Assembly: GCA_037349315.1 (NCBI GenBank)
Contig: JBAIAC010000001.1
Coordinates: forward strand, 3,472,001 to 3,536,000
Direction of reading: 5' to 3'
DNA length: 64,000 nucleotides
Origin: Chelydra serpentina
Taxonomy: Eukaryota; Chordata; Testudines; Chelydridae
Shown: positions 9,560 to 22,260 of the stretch, piece by piece
Layout: each line of letters begins with the position of its first letter
Numbering within the stretch: the first letter of the stretch is position 1
The notes under the pieces: model-generated
Database searches by the model: none
The model's input: only the letters and a program-made list of their open reading frames with translations
What the model was told of the DNA's origin: nothing
Translations under genes and position numbers: made by a program

Positions 9560-12500
9560 GAGACTGAAAAATTCCAGTTGTCCTGGAATGCAGGAATGAC
9601 TATTATTATTTTTGCAGGAACTCACCCCCAATGAGCATGAGATGCCTGCAAAAAAGGTAGCATTTTAAAGTTTCAGGTTTGTATTTGACTGTTTACAAAA
9701 AGGGGAAAAGCCTTTAGCTGTATTTTATATTGGATGTATTTATGATACACCAGCCTTGTATTCTATAATACATTTACTTTGATTAATCCATTCATTATAC
9801 CATAGTACAGCAATACAAATAAACCAAAACAACCCATAATTATTAACAAAGGGGGCCCAATTTTCTTTTCAAATATGGGTGCCTTCACTGATTTTCAAAT
9901 CTTGCATTTGGATGATCAAATTGCCTAAGTGCTGATTTGTGCATCCAAGATGTGAGATTTAGATGTCCATGTTTGCAAACTGGAATGTAAAAAGGATCCA
10001 TCCTGCCCAGTGATTATTAAAAAAACAGAAGTTTTTTTATTTTTATGTTCCACCTCAAAAAGGTCCTAGGAGAAACATTACTGAAATACAACAGCAGTCA
10101 GTCATAAAATGAAAGAAACACAAAATGAGCCATAACAGCCTAGTCCTAATTTCAGCTTCTTTGAAGAAAACATGTGCATTTTGGGGCAGTTTGGTGATGA
10201 ACACAAAGCTGTGACTGTGATAAGAATATAGAGCTGCTTTAATTTACACACACACACAAAAAAACAACCAAAAATGCAAAGTGAAGTGACTAGAAATAAA
10301 AATATGGTACATGCCATCAAGTGAACTAAAGCTAATGTTACCACTAATGAAGACTTGGAACAAACAGTCATTAGTTTTGTAAGATGACATTTATTACTTA
10401 TGATATTTCTACTGGTACCAGTTAAGCTCTAGGCAAATATTCTTTTCATGTTAAGTATGACAGGTGCTTCAAGAGGAATCTTAATCGGATACTCTGTGTG
10501 ATTAAACACAATGCACAACACTAATAATGCTTAGTAATTTCTGCATTAAAAAAAAATCTAAGCAAACTGTTCCTTCCTTGAGCAACAACAATTTTGGGTG
10601 TAGTCTGGTAATCCATATTCAGACAATGAGGTTTTGATGAGTATGGATCAGATGCTTTGTAAGAAAATGATCATCCAGAGCTATGTGTGCCACACATCAA
10701 CAATAAATACAAAGAAGGGTGAATGAGGGCTAGGTATGTGTGGTCTGAAGGAAGAGAGGGGATGGGCTCAGAGGATCCAATGCTATGTGGTTCCTCCCAT
10801 CCTCCACTCATCATCCCCCTTCTTCAGTCTCCTCAGAGAATATCAGTAGTATCCTCAATTTGGCTAGGTTCTAGGCACAGGGTGTGATTTCTAGTGCATG
10901 TCCACAAATCCCACCAATGCTAGCAGGCATTATATAGATGAATAAAAATCCCAAGTGATCCCCTCCCCCCAGCTTCCAAACCCAACGGTGTTCAGTTTCA
11001 GATTATTGTATGGAAAAAAATTGCCAAGTTTCAGAAGAACTCGGTTGCATTTAAATAGCTATTGCTAACACAATCTTTGTGACTTCTGGCCAATGAATAT
11101 TTTACATGAGGGCAGAAGTCATCCAAACTGGGACTTGAGACAAGATCTGGTTCTTTGGGAAAGAGGAGGCACAAGAAAATTGCATATTCTGCAACTTTTC
11201 CATTACTTGCAGAATCAAAGTTTTTACTTCATTAACTGTTTTTAAAATTGTCTAGGTGTTTACACTGAAGAGGGGTTTTGCAATTTAAACCAGTGCACAG
11301 ATGCCTTGTTCTCCTATCCTTGCAGAAAATAGTCTCCAAACAATATTTCTGGGCACCACATTTTTAAAAGAGAGACAAATTCAAGAGTTCATAGTTTGCT
11401 AAAAAGATGAAAATCTAGAATTATAACAAAAGATGTAGAGACACAGCCATGTTCAGTCAAGAAGAAAGATGACTGAAAGGAGACATACAGCAAGGACTAA
11501 AAATAAGTAAAAGGATGTTATAAAGTGGACAGGGACCAATTATTCCCATTAGTCAATGAGGACAGAATAAGAAATGATGAGGTTAAGATATACCAGGGAA
11601 AACTTAGGAAAAACTGGAACTTTAAGAAGAGTCAGGCAGTAAAATGAGCTAACAGTGGAGAGCCTTTGTGCACCAGAGAAGCTAAAAAAGATTTCCATTT
11701 AGTAGTGATGAATTTGGAATGAGTAAATCTACCCTAAACTGAAGCCAGGAGATCAGCTGGTTCTGGGCCAAATATAAGGCCTTTGCTCTGCATTGAACTG
11801 TTACAGACTCCTTGCCTCACCCAGCCAGGATGTCCTATAACAGGGCAGTAGCCACTACTACAGGTATGAAACAGAATAGTGGAAACAGACTGCTGCTCCT
11901 CTTCTCCGTTTTAGTCCAGTGGATCTGGGCCTTAACTACAGCTGATTGGGAATTTTTCAACACTGCAATTTTTAGTTGGAAAATGCCAATTCATCAAACC
12001 TGTAAATTTTCCTGCAAAAGAGAAGGTTTTGATTACACTTAATTTTTTAAAAATATATGTCCTTCATCCCCTTTGTAGGACACAACTATCAGTGTGTAAA
12101 GCTGTGCATGAGAAAGACGGAGAGGGATTATATGCTTAACATTACTTTAACACCACCATTACTATGGGACTATTCTCCAGGAAGATAAACTTTGAGGGGA
12201 AATGGTAGCTATGGTGATCAAGGCAGAGAAACAGCTGGTAGCTGGTATGTGATCTGATTAAAGAAAAATGACAGTGGGAAAATAGGATGGATCACATGAA
12301 AAGAATAAGCTGCAGATAACAGATAACAGAATACTGAAGATTCCAGAGATGATTAAGAAGGGGCGATTCAGAACACCGCTTTGTCAGAGGGCTAGCTGAA
12401 ACACCTGGTGTTCAAAATGTAACAGAAAATGCCAAGTGGTTCAGTCACCAGTCATCTACTCTTGAAAAGGCAGATTTGCTGTGTTGCAGCAGGGAAAGTT

Positions 12501-13239
12501 GATGCTCCCTCAGAACAAAAAATATATTGTGACAAGTGGATGGGAAAAAGAAATGTATTCACAAAAAAAATCAAGAAAATCTCCTAACAAATTACAGGAC
12601 TAAATGTTCTTAAGAGGGGATGAAGGAGTAGAGCTTTTGTGAAGATCCCATTGTAACACTGAACTTTGCTAGGAATATGCCCTTTTCTATTCAGCAAGAT
12701 TTCAGGGTCACTTTGACATTTTTGGATCACCAGAGGGAACAGAGAATTTATTCCTTCAAAGACTGTCAGTGGAATCAGATATCCATGATCAAGACAGAAG
12801 AGAGAATCTTTGAAATACTGGAAAGCGACATGCCAGATGATTTATATTTATTTTTGTTTCGGAGAGTTCAATGTGACTATGTCAAGAGTATGTGCTTGGA
12901 TCTAAACTGATGAAGACCATATAGGTATCCAGACATAGACTAGATGGATAGAGCTGGGTGAATGTTGCAAAGAAATATTCACAAACATTTACTCAGAACA
13001 ACCTCACACACCATTTAGAAAATATTTCCAATCATTAATAGTCATTTTCTGTGAGCATTTTTGTTTGTGAGAAAGTGTTGCACATTCATACAAATATCTA
13101 TTTACCAGGGAACAGATCATGACCCATACTGTAGGCTCATGAAGGTTAGTAAAAAGGGATAAATAACCCCTTTTATTCCTTGGGCTTCTAACCTGTACTG
13201 TAGCCTGGAGTGGAGAGCAGTCATGAGTAGAACACTTCA
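9560..13239. other. Unassigned sequence, 3.7 kb
   Basis: I found no gene or well-defined repeat. A stretch near 9850-9990 has inverted segments of TTTTCAAAT type and may be an old palindromic repeat. A short CA run lies at 10245-10258. The longest open frames (76-89 codons) lack recognisable domains, signal peptides or family motifs. Confidence 0.4.
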
Positions 13240-14949
13240 TTGGGTGACCAGATTTTTCTATGATTAATATGGAACACCGGTAAAATTACTCGTATTCAAG
13301 TGAGTTCAACAACAATCAATCAGAACAATGCAGTACAAATGTTCAGTTGACTGAGCCCCTGTTAAAAAAAATATTCAGTAGCTGAATTCTTTTTATATCC
13401 CTTCTTATCTTTAAGGCTTTAGGGTTCACCTGGGGAAAGGTGACACACACACACTCCTATACACCTCTCTCACAACGGGGGGGTGGGGGGGGTGACTGAC
13501 TGACCTGACCCTTCCTGTCCTGTGCTCTCCACCCTCCAGGCCTGGCTGGCCCCCCAGGGATGGACACATCTCTCCTGGTACCTGTTGCTGCATGTTCCCA
13601 AGGCAACATGTTGGGGGGGACGGACGCAGGGTCATATGCCCCCCTCACCAGATTTCTGTCAGGGCTCACATCAGAATGTGGCCAGCAGTATCCTTTCGGC
13701 ACTGTGTGGGAGGGAAGGGACGGAGTGGGGGAGGAGGAAGGGATGACGTGGCACATGTCTTTGCAGAGCTCATCTCTTCTTCACTCCCTCCCCCCCCCCA
13801 TGGCTGGAAGCAGCTCATCCCTTCCTGTCTGCAGTGTGGAAAGGAAGGTAACACCTGCAAGCTGCTGCTGGCCATCGACATAACCCAGTCGACTCCTGTC
13901 CCATGGCTACAGTGTGGGCAGGAAGGGGTTAAGCCCTAAGGACGTATTGTGCACCAGGGCCCAGGGAATCTGACTGCAGGGGCTTCAGCGAACCCAGCCA
14001 GAGAGGTGGCTCATCAGGGGAGGGTGCCTTGAGGACAGGACAGAGCAGCCCCATGCTCCCTGAGGGCAGGACCCAGAGTGGTTGGTGGGGTGAAGAGGGT
14101 GCTAAGCCCCTCCCTCAGGGGCTGCTTCAGAACCTGCAGTGTTGGGGTGTGAACAGGCTGGAAATTGCTTTCTCCCCTTCCCCGCCACTCCAGAGCTTAG
14201 CTGAGGGGTGGAGAGTCTTCCCTATGCCAACGCTGTGTGGGGCGTTGGCACATGCAGGGCTCAGCTCCTCCTGGCCAGCATCCCAGGCCGGAGTGTCTTG
14301 GGCTTTCCCATAGTGCTGGCCCAGCCAAAGGCAGTGGGAGAAGGAAGGAGACAGCCGACCAGGCTGTTGGTGAGCTCAGCGCTCCAACCAGGGGCTGGTT
14401 CTCCATACAGCACTGGAAGAGGGACGTGTCCCACCAGGGGGGATATGGAGGAGCAGCAGGGTTGGGGGAGGCAAAAGGGGCAAAGCAGGGAGAGGACAGC
14501 GATATGGGGAGCATGTAAAGGACCAATGGGTGGGCAACAGAGGCAACACGTAACCGGCTGCAGCCTGGCGCCTGCCCGCACACACCAGTCACCGCAGCTC
14601 ACAGTGCAGAGTCAGTCCCACCGGAAACGAGACGGCGGTGGAGACCTGATGGCCGAGAGCCGGCATGCAGCGGGGACTGCACTGACAGACCATCAGGGGG
14701 AGCGGCCAGTCCCATGTGCTGCATCTTCACCCCGCCACCAGCCTTGAACACCCACCCCCATTGTCAGCCACTAGTGAGGCATCTGGCGAGCAGGGATCCA
14801 GCCAGCAGCAGGAACCGCCAGTACTGATGGGGGAGGGGGGAGACAGAGAATACGGGACAATTGCCCGTTTTTAAGAAAAAGTCAGGACACTTGCAGGAGG
14901 GCTTAAATACAGGACTGTCCCTTTAAAAATGGGATGTCTAGTCACCCTA
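13240..14949. mobile_element. Long non-autonomous hAT element, 1,710 bp
   Basis: Left end TTGGGTGACCAGATTTTT and right end ATGTCTAGTCACCCTA are the same inverted termini as the 124-bp MITE at 6189-6312. The flanks ACACTTCA (13232-13239) and ACACTTGA (14950-14957) match at seven of eight positions, supporting one hAT insertion spanning the whole interval. The interior is GC-rich with repeated GCAGTGTGGGAGGAAGG-type segments and a homopurine run at 14828-14839. No open frame resembles a hAT transposase; the frames of 94-179 codons are low-complexity and overlap on both strands. Confidence 0.68.
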
Positions 14950-15170
14950 ACACTTGACCTTGCTTGCATAAGTGGGTGGGAGACTGAGAGGGAAGGGACT
15001 GGATGAAGCCTTGATCTGACTTCTAAATACACCAGTGAGTGCATTTGTGCTGTTCTGGAGAGAGGGAAGTAAGCTGTACCAGGAATAGGGCTGGAACAGC
15101 CCACTCCACCCCTGGAGCAAGGAAGAAACTGGCACCAGCTTGTGATTATGAGTCACACCCATAACTCTAA

Positions 15171-15465
15171 GGCTACATCCACACTACCCGCCCGATTCGG
15201 CGGGTAGCGATCGATGTTCTGGGATCGATTTATCGCGTCTCGTCTAGACGCGATAAATCAATCCCAGAAGCGCTCCCCGTCGACACTGGAACTCCAGCTC
15301 CGCGCGAGGAGTAAGCGGAGTCGACGGGGGAGCCTGCCTGCTGCCGTGTGGACCGTGGTAAGTACTCTTAAAAATCGATCTAAGATATTCGACTTCAGCT
15401 ACGTTATTCACGTAGCTGAAGTTGCGTATCTTAGATCGACACCCGCCCCTAGTGTGGACCAGGCC
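15171..15465 (+). mobile_element. Double-hairpin PIF/Harbinger MITE, copy 1
   Basis: Ends GGCTACATCCACACTAC and TAGTGTGGACCAGGCC, flanked by TAA (15168-15170, 15466-15468). Two internal hairpins are seen. One is built on GGGATCGATTTATCGCGTCT with its near-complement; the other on CGACTTCAGCTACG/CGTAGCTGAAG. The structure suits a Chompy-like PIF/Harbinger MITE of reptiles. Copies 2 and 3 at 31659 and 58716 are in the opposite orientation. No coding capacity. Confidence 0.8.
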
Positions 15466-16827
15466 TAAGTCACACCCATGTATTCTGGGAAAGTGCAGCA
15501 ACGTGGTGCCCCTTACTTAAGGCGGATTGTAAGATTACAGTCTAGTCCATGAGGAATATTTGTGCCAGAAGAATTTGGCAACCATTTTCAAAACTCCTTG
15601 GTGTTAATCCATTAGGGAACAATAACAACACCATGTGACTTAGCTGACCAATCACACAACACAAACAGACAGTAAACATAAACAATAACAGCATAGAGCA
15701 GTCAGTTTTCTAACTGCCTTTTTTTTCTTTTTTACAAAATATTTATTCAGCAATGATGGTGGGGGAGGACAATGGGAGCCGATATAGTATTATTTATAAT
15801 TTGCAGCCACAGCAAGAAATAAGCATCCACAGTACCAGCCAATATATCTAACAGCAGCCTGGTGCTGGGAGCAAAGACTGTGGGGCCCAAAAAGGAAAAG
15901 CTTTACAAAATCTCTAACATTCTCTAATCCTGTTTATCTTCTACCTCCTACTAAACTGCTACCCCCTCTCGAGGGATTCAATGCCCCAGTGACTTCTTCA
16001 AGCCGCACCCCCAACCCAGCAATGCACTTAAGCATGTGCTTAGTTAAATGGAGATTTAAAGAAGAAAATGATGGTATACTGCTTTCAATAATTGTTCACA
16101 CAGATTATAAAATATATTTCTTTTTCATTTAATTTCATCTTGTCCTGTATTACTTCACATTTCCTAATGGCACTATAGTGACATCAGGTATATAAGTATG
16201 GAAACTAAAGTTAGACCATGTTTCATATAAATGCTCTAGTGATTCATGATCTATAGGCATCTTGCAGTATAAAAAGAAGCAGCGGAAAGCATCCGAATTT
16301 CTCAGTTTACTTTTCTTGAGGGTTTAATGCCACAACTATTGTAGAATAGAGAGTCTAAAACAGACATCAAATAAACCCAATTAATTACCTTTCCAAAAAC
16401 AGATGATGACTTTGGGGATATCTGATGCCTTATCCTTTACATACTGCAAATCAGCAAAAAGACCTGGCGGGTAATTATCTTCTACCTGTCCATTTATCAA
16501 ATAGACAAGTAACAAACTGATGACTTTTAGAGTACAGTCATCAAATAGATTTCATTATTACCCTAACCCAATTAATAAGAGAGAAAACAATGCATCATAA
16601 ACTAATTAAAGGGACACCATCAACCTAAAAGTCTTTGGCCCCGATCCCTTGGCTACAGTTGAGTAACTCAGGAAGATTAGCAATACAAAGGTGTCATTAA
16701 GCCATCATTGTGTTCCTGGACCAACTATGTGCTTCACTGATCCAAGGTGTAAATTAAAGCAGTAATTAGTGTACTCTCAGAAATTCCTACTTGCACAAAC
16801 CAATCAAATAAAGAGGTTGTTCATTAA
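15466..16827. other. Unassigned sequence
   Basis: No gene recognised. AT-rich; a T-run lies at 15719-15733. Confidence 0.4.
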
Positions 16828-17092
16828 GGTTTGTCTACATTGCGAAGTTGTTGACAAAACTTTTGTTTTTCATGGGTACTTTAAAAAAGCCCCCCGCGAA
16901 AGACAAACAAGTGGCAGTGTGAACACGGCTTTGTCGGCTAACACCGCTCATGGGGCTGAAAGTATTTTGTCGGTAAAAGTGGGGCCGTGGGGCTGGAAGT
17001 ATTTTGTCGGAAAAAGTGCCAACAAAGTACTGACAAAGAGCATTTACACACGCTGACTTTTAGCGACAAAGCTGCATAGTGTAGACAAGCCC
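16828..17092. mobile_element. Non-autonomous DNA transposon, 265 bp
   Basis: Inverted ends GGTTTGTCTACATTG and CATAGTGTAGACAAGCC. The interior repeats GTATTTTGTCGG twice and has several TTTGTCGG/CGACAAA motifs. I could not find a clean target duplication, so hAT versus Harbinger is undecided. Confidence 0.6.
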
Positions 17093-18439
17093 TCAATATC
17101 ATGAGGAAGGTAGGAAGGCTAAACTCACTAGGGCCAAAAAGGATACTTTCAAATATGGAAATCATGCCCAAATAGTCACAGAATGACCCACACACAGGAG
17201 GTATATTAAGTGAGGCACAATTGGAAATAAAGGGCTAGAATCTGCCCTGTGGGCTATGAAGAGCACTGGAGGGGACTACATGACACTTGGAGTTCCACAA
17301 AGGATTGATCTGGACATGTCAGTGAATGAGGACAGATGCAGGAATAGATTTTAAGTGACTGGCCACAACTTTATTAAACTTAATACAGTTAAGCCTACCC
17401 ACCCTGTCACCCGGATTCTCACATACCAGGCATTTTAAATGGTTCAAAGAGGGGGCTACATATAAACCATACAGGATACCACTAGGACTCAGCTCACTCT
17501 TCTGAATCCTCCCACCTCCTAGGAGGTGGGTGGGTACAGAGATTACTAAAAGGGATGGAGGTGGGACTTGTCCTGCAAAGGCTACAAGGTCTCCCCTTAT
17601 CCAATGGGCACAATGTCCATCAGCAGATTCATAGGTATTTTACTCCTAGGAATTGGTCCTCTTAGCCTATTAACCACACTGGAAACTGGCCAAAAGTTGT
17701 GACAAACAAACCTCCCTACCAAGTATTACCACTAGCTACTAAGCCCTACTTCTATTTAATTTCACTGTGCCTGCAGGATGGTGCAAGGAAGGCAAAAATC
17801 TATTTGGCCCCAAAGGGAAGGAAAAAAATCTTCCTGATGCCCATACTGGCAATTGATTAGACCTGCAGCATCTGCAAAACAGAGCTCTAAAACTACAGCT
17901 ACAGGGAAAGGGAGTGGGGATGCTGAAATGGAGCAAGAAGAGACTCCTCTGTCCAAGGCTAGGATTTAAGTTAATGAAAGGGAGGGCGAGAGACCAATCA
18001 GCTCCCCTCCTGCTTTGGCTGACCAATGGGTGGATAGAGCCTCTGGAGGAGGAGGGGCACCTCTGCATTCCACCAGAGAGTTGCTCTCTTCCCCACTTCT
18101 ACTGGGATGTCCCAATCGCCACCAGTCTCATCAAGTTTTCCATCCATGGAGGTGGGCGGGTGGCACTCTCACTAAGTCAGAATTCTTTCTAAGAGCTCCC
18201 AGGCACTGCACACTGGAATGGCTGCTACACCACGCTTGATATGGATGTAGCATACAGCCCTTCATACCTGCTCCACAGGCAAGGTACAGACAGGACAAAT
18301 GGTGGCCCTGTTCTCTCCCCATCAAGCACCCTTAGGGGCAGTTATTGGAAGTAAGAACTATTCTATCTGTCAGACCCTGTGCGGGGCAGATGAACGAGCA
18401 CCTTTCACCCTCTCTCCCCATTTTTGCTTCTAAGATTAG
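17093..18439. other. Unassigned sequence
   Basis: No gene recognised. The part near 17774-17870 (GCAAGGAAGGCAAAAATC, AAAAAATCTTCCTGATGCCC) resembles the segment at 25985-26090 and may be an old CR1-family piece. Confidence 0.4.
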
Positions 18440-19815
18440 GCTAACGAAAATCTGCCCCAAAAAGAGCAAAGAGAAATTTGTAGATGAAGCATCCAATGAT
18501 ACTGAGATAAGTAATAAGAAATTATTTAAACAGAACATATGGGAATAAAGGAAGACAATATGTATGTTTATGCAACTTGTAGGTCCACCAAGTGATAAAG
18601 GAGGAAATGCAAGATGACAGCAAAGCTAACATACTAGTTTGCAGAAGGAAATAGGGATACCACCATCTTAACAGGAAATCTCAAGGTGGCACCAGAGGCA
18701 GAAGTGTATGGACCAACTTAAGTGCAGGAAAACCACAGGGCTGGATGGTACTCATCCAAGGGTCTGAATGAAGAATCTAAATGATAGGCAGCAAAGCTAG
18801 CGATAAAGCTGTCTAATGTATCCCTCAGAACAGCTATTTTCATGAAACATGGAAAGTTACCACTAGGGTGACAATCTTCAAAAACAATAGTAAATTTGTG
18901 CCTCACTTCAGTATCAAGTAATTTGACTCGGGGATCAATCCTTCTATTTGCTCATTAGGGCCTGGTCTCATGCCTACCTAAGTAATGGGAGTCTCCAAGC
19001 TAACTTCAATGGTCATTGCATCAGGTCTGAAAGTCAAGAGAAGTTCTGCACCTGTAGGAGCAAATCCTGAGACTCTAGTTAAAGGCAGAATAATACAATA
19101 TTTAGATAAATATAGATTGCTAAAGCAAGGCCAGCATAGATTTATAACGGTGAATGATGCTCCATAACCTGTTCTTTCACAGAGTTAATAAAACAGTAAA
19201 CAAAAGGGAGACTGTAGGTACATTACAACTCAATTTTATTTTCAAAAATGTGTTGGGCAAAGTCTTTCATGATAGGCTATTCAGGAAAAAATGGTAAAGC
19301 ATAATGACTTGTGAATTAAAACCAAAGTAACTGATAGGGAAAACAGGCAAAACTAATTGTTGCCTTTTAGAGAGGAGATAATTTAATAGAGAGGCATTTC
19401 AGAGATCCATATTGTTCAATACATTTATGAAATTATTTGGACCTTGGAGTAGACATTCACAAAGTAGGATTTACCCAATGCCAGAAACTTATTTAGATTA
19501 GTGAAAACTGAAGAAAATTGTGAGAAATTTCAAAAAGACCTTTGAGAACAATGGGAAGCACAATTAATTTTAGATTAAAGGCAATGGAATGAACATTAAG
19601 AATAATCATCTAAGCCTCTCATATTTGCCAAAATGCTCCGAACTTGCATGATTCTGTCTAGAAGTCATTATTGATGGAGCTCTCTGTGCAATGGGCAGAA
19701 ATAGTTTAAAAAGGCAAATAGGATGCTGGTATATATGAAAACAGAAGTAGAAAATAATATATAAAATAGTCATTATATAAACCAATGATGCGCCATTCTG
19801 TGTTCTAATGGTGTC
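18440..19815 (+). mobile_element. Highly decayed CR1 LINE
   Basis: The order of short similarities follows CR1 ORF2 on the plus strand. There is a degraded pre-RT region, ATTTAGATAAATATAGATTG, GTTCAATACATTTATGAAAT (the LFN..FI part after the RT B box), and GAAGTCATTATTGATGGAGC (the LGV.VD.. part). Stops and indels break every frame. This is older than the CR1 copies at 26.4 and 51.2 kb. Confidence 0.6.
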
Positions 19816-20292
19816 ACTTCAAGGTGATATTTCAAACTGGGATAAAAATTGAGTTAAGCCCATATATATATGCTGAATGTTGCCTGCTAACCAGCCAGGG
19901 CAAAGCATTTAGCACAGAAATGCAGTAAGTTTTAACCCTGTAAAGTCTCTTTTCACCCACTGTGAAATGTTTCTGGTGCTTCCTACATTGAAGAAGATAT
20001 TCGAGAAAGCATCATTACAACTGCACAAGAACCAAATGTCCATCCTGAAAGCACATACTTTCTGGAGATGGTGCTTACTGCCATGAATTGTGTCTTTGAA
20101 GACAATAGCAAAGCTCATGGTGCTGCTTACAAGATTGGACTCCCCACTAACAGTAACATGACAGATTGCATAATTCTGTGCCATCTTCAACAAACCATGA
20201 GAATTTCACAGAGGGGGAAAATGCCTTGGAAAAGAGGATTAGATCTTATTTCTGTGTTGAATGCCCTCATAGCCTGGTTATTGTGAGGATTC
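19816..20292 (+). other. Unassigned, with a 105-codon open stretch
   Basis: From about 19968 to 20286 one plus-strand frame stays open, including the peptide EEDIRESIITTAQEPNVHPE. I recognise no family, there is no splice or promoter evidence, and the complementary strand is open over part of it too. It could be a decayed retroelement or pseudogene piece, or chance. Confidence 0.25.
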
Positions 20293-20293
20293 A

Positions 20294-20480
20294 TCATAGA
20301 AATCATAGAATATCAGGGTTGGAAGGGACCTTAGGAGGTCGTCCAGTCCAACCCACTGCTCAAAGCAGGACCAATCCCCAATTTTTGCCCCAGATCCCTA
20401 AATGGCCCCCTCAAGGATTGAACTCACAACCCTGGGATTAGCAGGCCAATGCTCAAACCACTGAGCTATCCCCTTCCCCC
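20294..20480 (-). mobile_element. tRNA-derived turtle SINE, CR1-tailed
   Basis: Read on the minus strand it begins with a tRNA-like head holding an A box (TAGCTCAGTGG) and a B-box-like GAGTTCAATCC, and ends in a CR1-type tail (CAACCCTGATATTCTATG). Such SINEs rely on CR1 reverse transcriptase. The copy is well preserved. Confidence 0.9.
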
Positions 20481-20736
20481 TATCTGTGCTTAACTTTAAC
20501 TATCCATTTCCCATTACAGAAAAGATATACAGTCTTAGAGCCTTAACATTCCAGATAACCCTGCAGATAGATAAACTTTTTGTTATAGGAACTCAGCATT
20601 ATTCAATGGAATTCACCCCACAGAACAGGCGACCCCTTGGAAGAGAAGCAGGAGTGGCAGAATGGGTCCAAGTCCCACCCCTTCCCCACACCTGCCTTGT
20701 AAATCGATACATATTTTTTTAAATAATGTAAAAATG

Positions 20737-20990
20737 TGAGGGCTCTGAGGTGGGGCTGGGGATGAGGGGTTTGGGATGTGGGAGGGGCTCAGGCAGAGAG
20801 TTGGAGTGCAGGGATGAGGGCTGCAGGGTGGGGCTGGGGATGAGGGGTTCATGGTGAAGGAGGGGGGCTCAGGGCTGGTGCAGAGAGTTGGGGTGTGGGG
20901 GTGAGGGCTCTGGCAGGGGGTGTGAGCTCTGGGGTGGGGCAGGGCCGGGGATGAGGTGTTTGGGGTGCAGGCAGGCTGCCCCCGGCTGGG
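20737..20990. repeat. Three-unit GC-rich minisatellite
   Basis: Units beginning TGAGGGCTCTG or TGAGGGCTGCAG start at 20737, 20815 and 20902, 78 and 87 bp apart. Each contains GGGGATGAGGGGTT-type text. Part of the GC-rich block that continues to about 21590. Confidence 0.7.
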
Positions 20991-21600
20991 GACAGAGAGG
21001 ACTCCCCCCAGTCCTCTTCCCACCGGCAGCAGCGAGCTCTGAGGGAAGTGCCCCCCTCTCTCCCCCAGCAGCAAACTCACCTCGCACCACTGTCACCGCA
21101 CCACATGCTCCTAGGGCCCCTCTTAGGTCCAGGAAGTCCCCTTGCCTCCTCTGTGGTGGGTGCAGGGAAGGTCTGCCATCACGAGTGCGCCTCCTCCCCT
21201 CACTGTAGCCTCACGGGGGGTGGGCGATGGGACTGCCCCTTGCCCAGCGTGGGGCAGGAGTGGTGACTGCAGGCATGAGGGGGAACCCTGTGCTGGTAGA
21301 GGGTCCCACCGGAAAAGGGAAGGGTCTGTCCATCCGAGGTCAGCTTGCCCTGACACTAGTGGTTGAGGGGTGCTAGGACCCTGCGACGGCAGATGATGCT
21401 GGGAGCCAGCAGAGCAGAGTGCAGCGTGGAGCTGTAAGGGGTAGCCACCCGCTGCCCAGGGCGCAGGCAGGGATGCTCGTGGGAGGCATGCAGGGGCGGC
21501 AGGCGGGGCCAGAGGAGAGACCTGCGCCCGAACATTGGTGTAGCCGGGCCCCCGGGCCCTGAATATTGCTGGAGCATGGGCACCACGGGTCAATATAACT
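20991..21600. other. GC-rich block, probable transposon interior
   Basis: Continuation of the GC-rich block, with no recognised domain in any of several overlapping open frames. The composition contrasts with the AT-rich flanks and resembles the interiors of the long hAT elements at 13240, 32561 and 55592. I could not identify its ends. Confidence 0.4.
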
Positions 21601-22177
21601 CGCTGCCCCTGAAGAGAAGTGAAATTTTAGGGCTCTATGTGTATAAGCCAAAAATGAAAAGGTCATGAGAACAATTAAATGTTTGGGGACCCAGTGGACA
21701 CTGCATACAAACAAAGCTTACCATCTTCTAAATATCCCTCTCCCACTCTTGTCTCTGTGGTCTCCATTCATCCAACCACCCACCCACTTCCATAGGCTAT
21801 TAACCTTGACATCTGAGTATCATCTTCTATGCTGTCTCCCCATAAGTGGAATCCTTTTCCCAACTCTAGCCATCAAGCCTGCACTCTCTATTCCTTTATG
21901 TCCTCCTTATTAACAAAAAGCAAAACAAAAAACAAAAACACTTATTCCTAAAGGCATATAAGCCCTAGTTCTCCTCACAATGAAGTGTCAATAAAAACAA
22001 AGTCAGAAATGTACAGAAAACCCCCAAAACCCACCTCTAAAAATTACAGAAATAAAAAAAAATCCAAGCTAAATTTCATTGCTGAATCACTCTTTTTTGA
22101 TACACCCGTCCTTGTTTGTAGATTGTCTGTCCAGATTTTAAATACTTTGGGTCAGAGACTTTGCCTTCTTACAAGTC
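21601..22177. other. Unassigned sequence
   Basis: No gene or clear repeat; an A-rich stretch lies at 21914-21940. Confidence 0.4.
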
Positions 22178-22260
22178 TAGATCTTCAGCTGGTGTAACTT
22201 GGTGTCTTAGCTCTATTGACATCAGTGGAGAAATGCTGTTTTACGCCAGCTGAAGATCTA
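22178..22260. repeat. Short palindromic repeat
   Basis: Arms TAGATCTTCAGCTGGTGTAA and TTACGCCAGCTGAAGATCTA pair at 19 of 20 positions. Centre: CTCTATTGACATCAGTGGAG. Same subfamily as 22829-22898. Confidence 0.8.

Noticed and set aside
14197..14747. Overlapping frames of 94-179 codons on both strands
   Set aside because: Inside the interior of the 1.7-kb hAT element; GC-rich, low-complexity, no transposase motifs.
20613..21593. Overlapping 155-156-codon frames
   Set aside because: They lie across a GC-rich minisatellite block and are proline/histidine-rich by composition.
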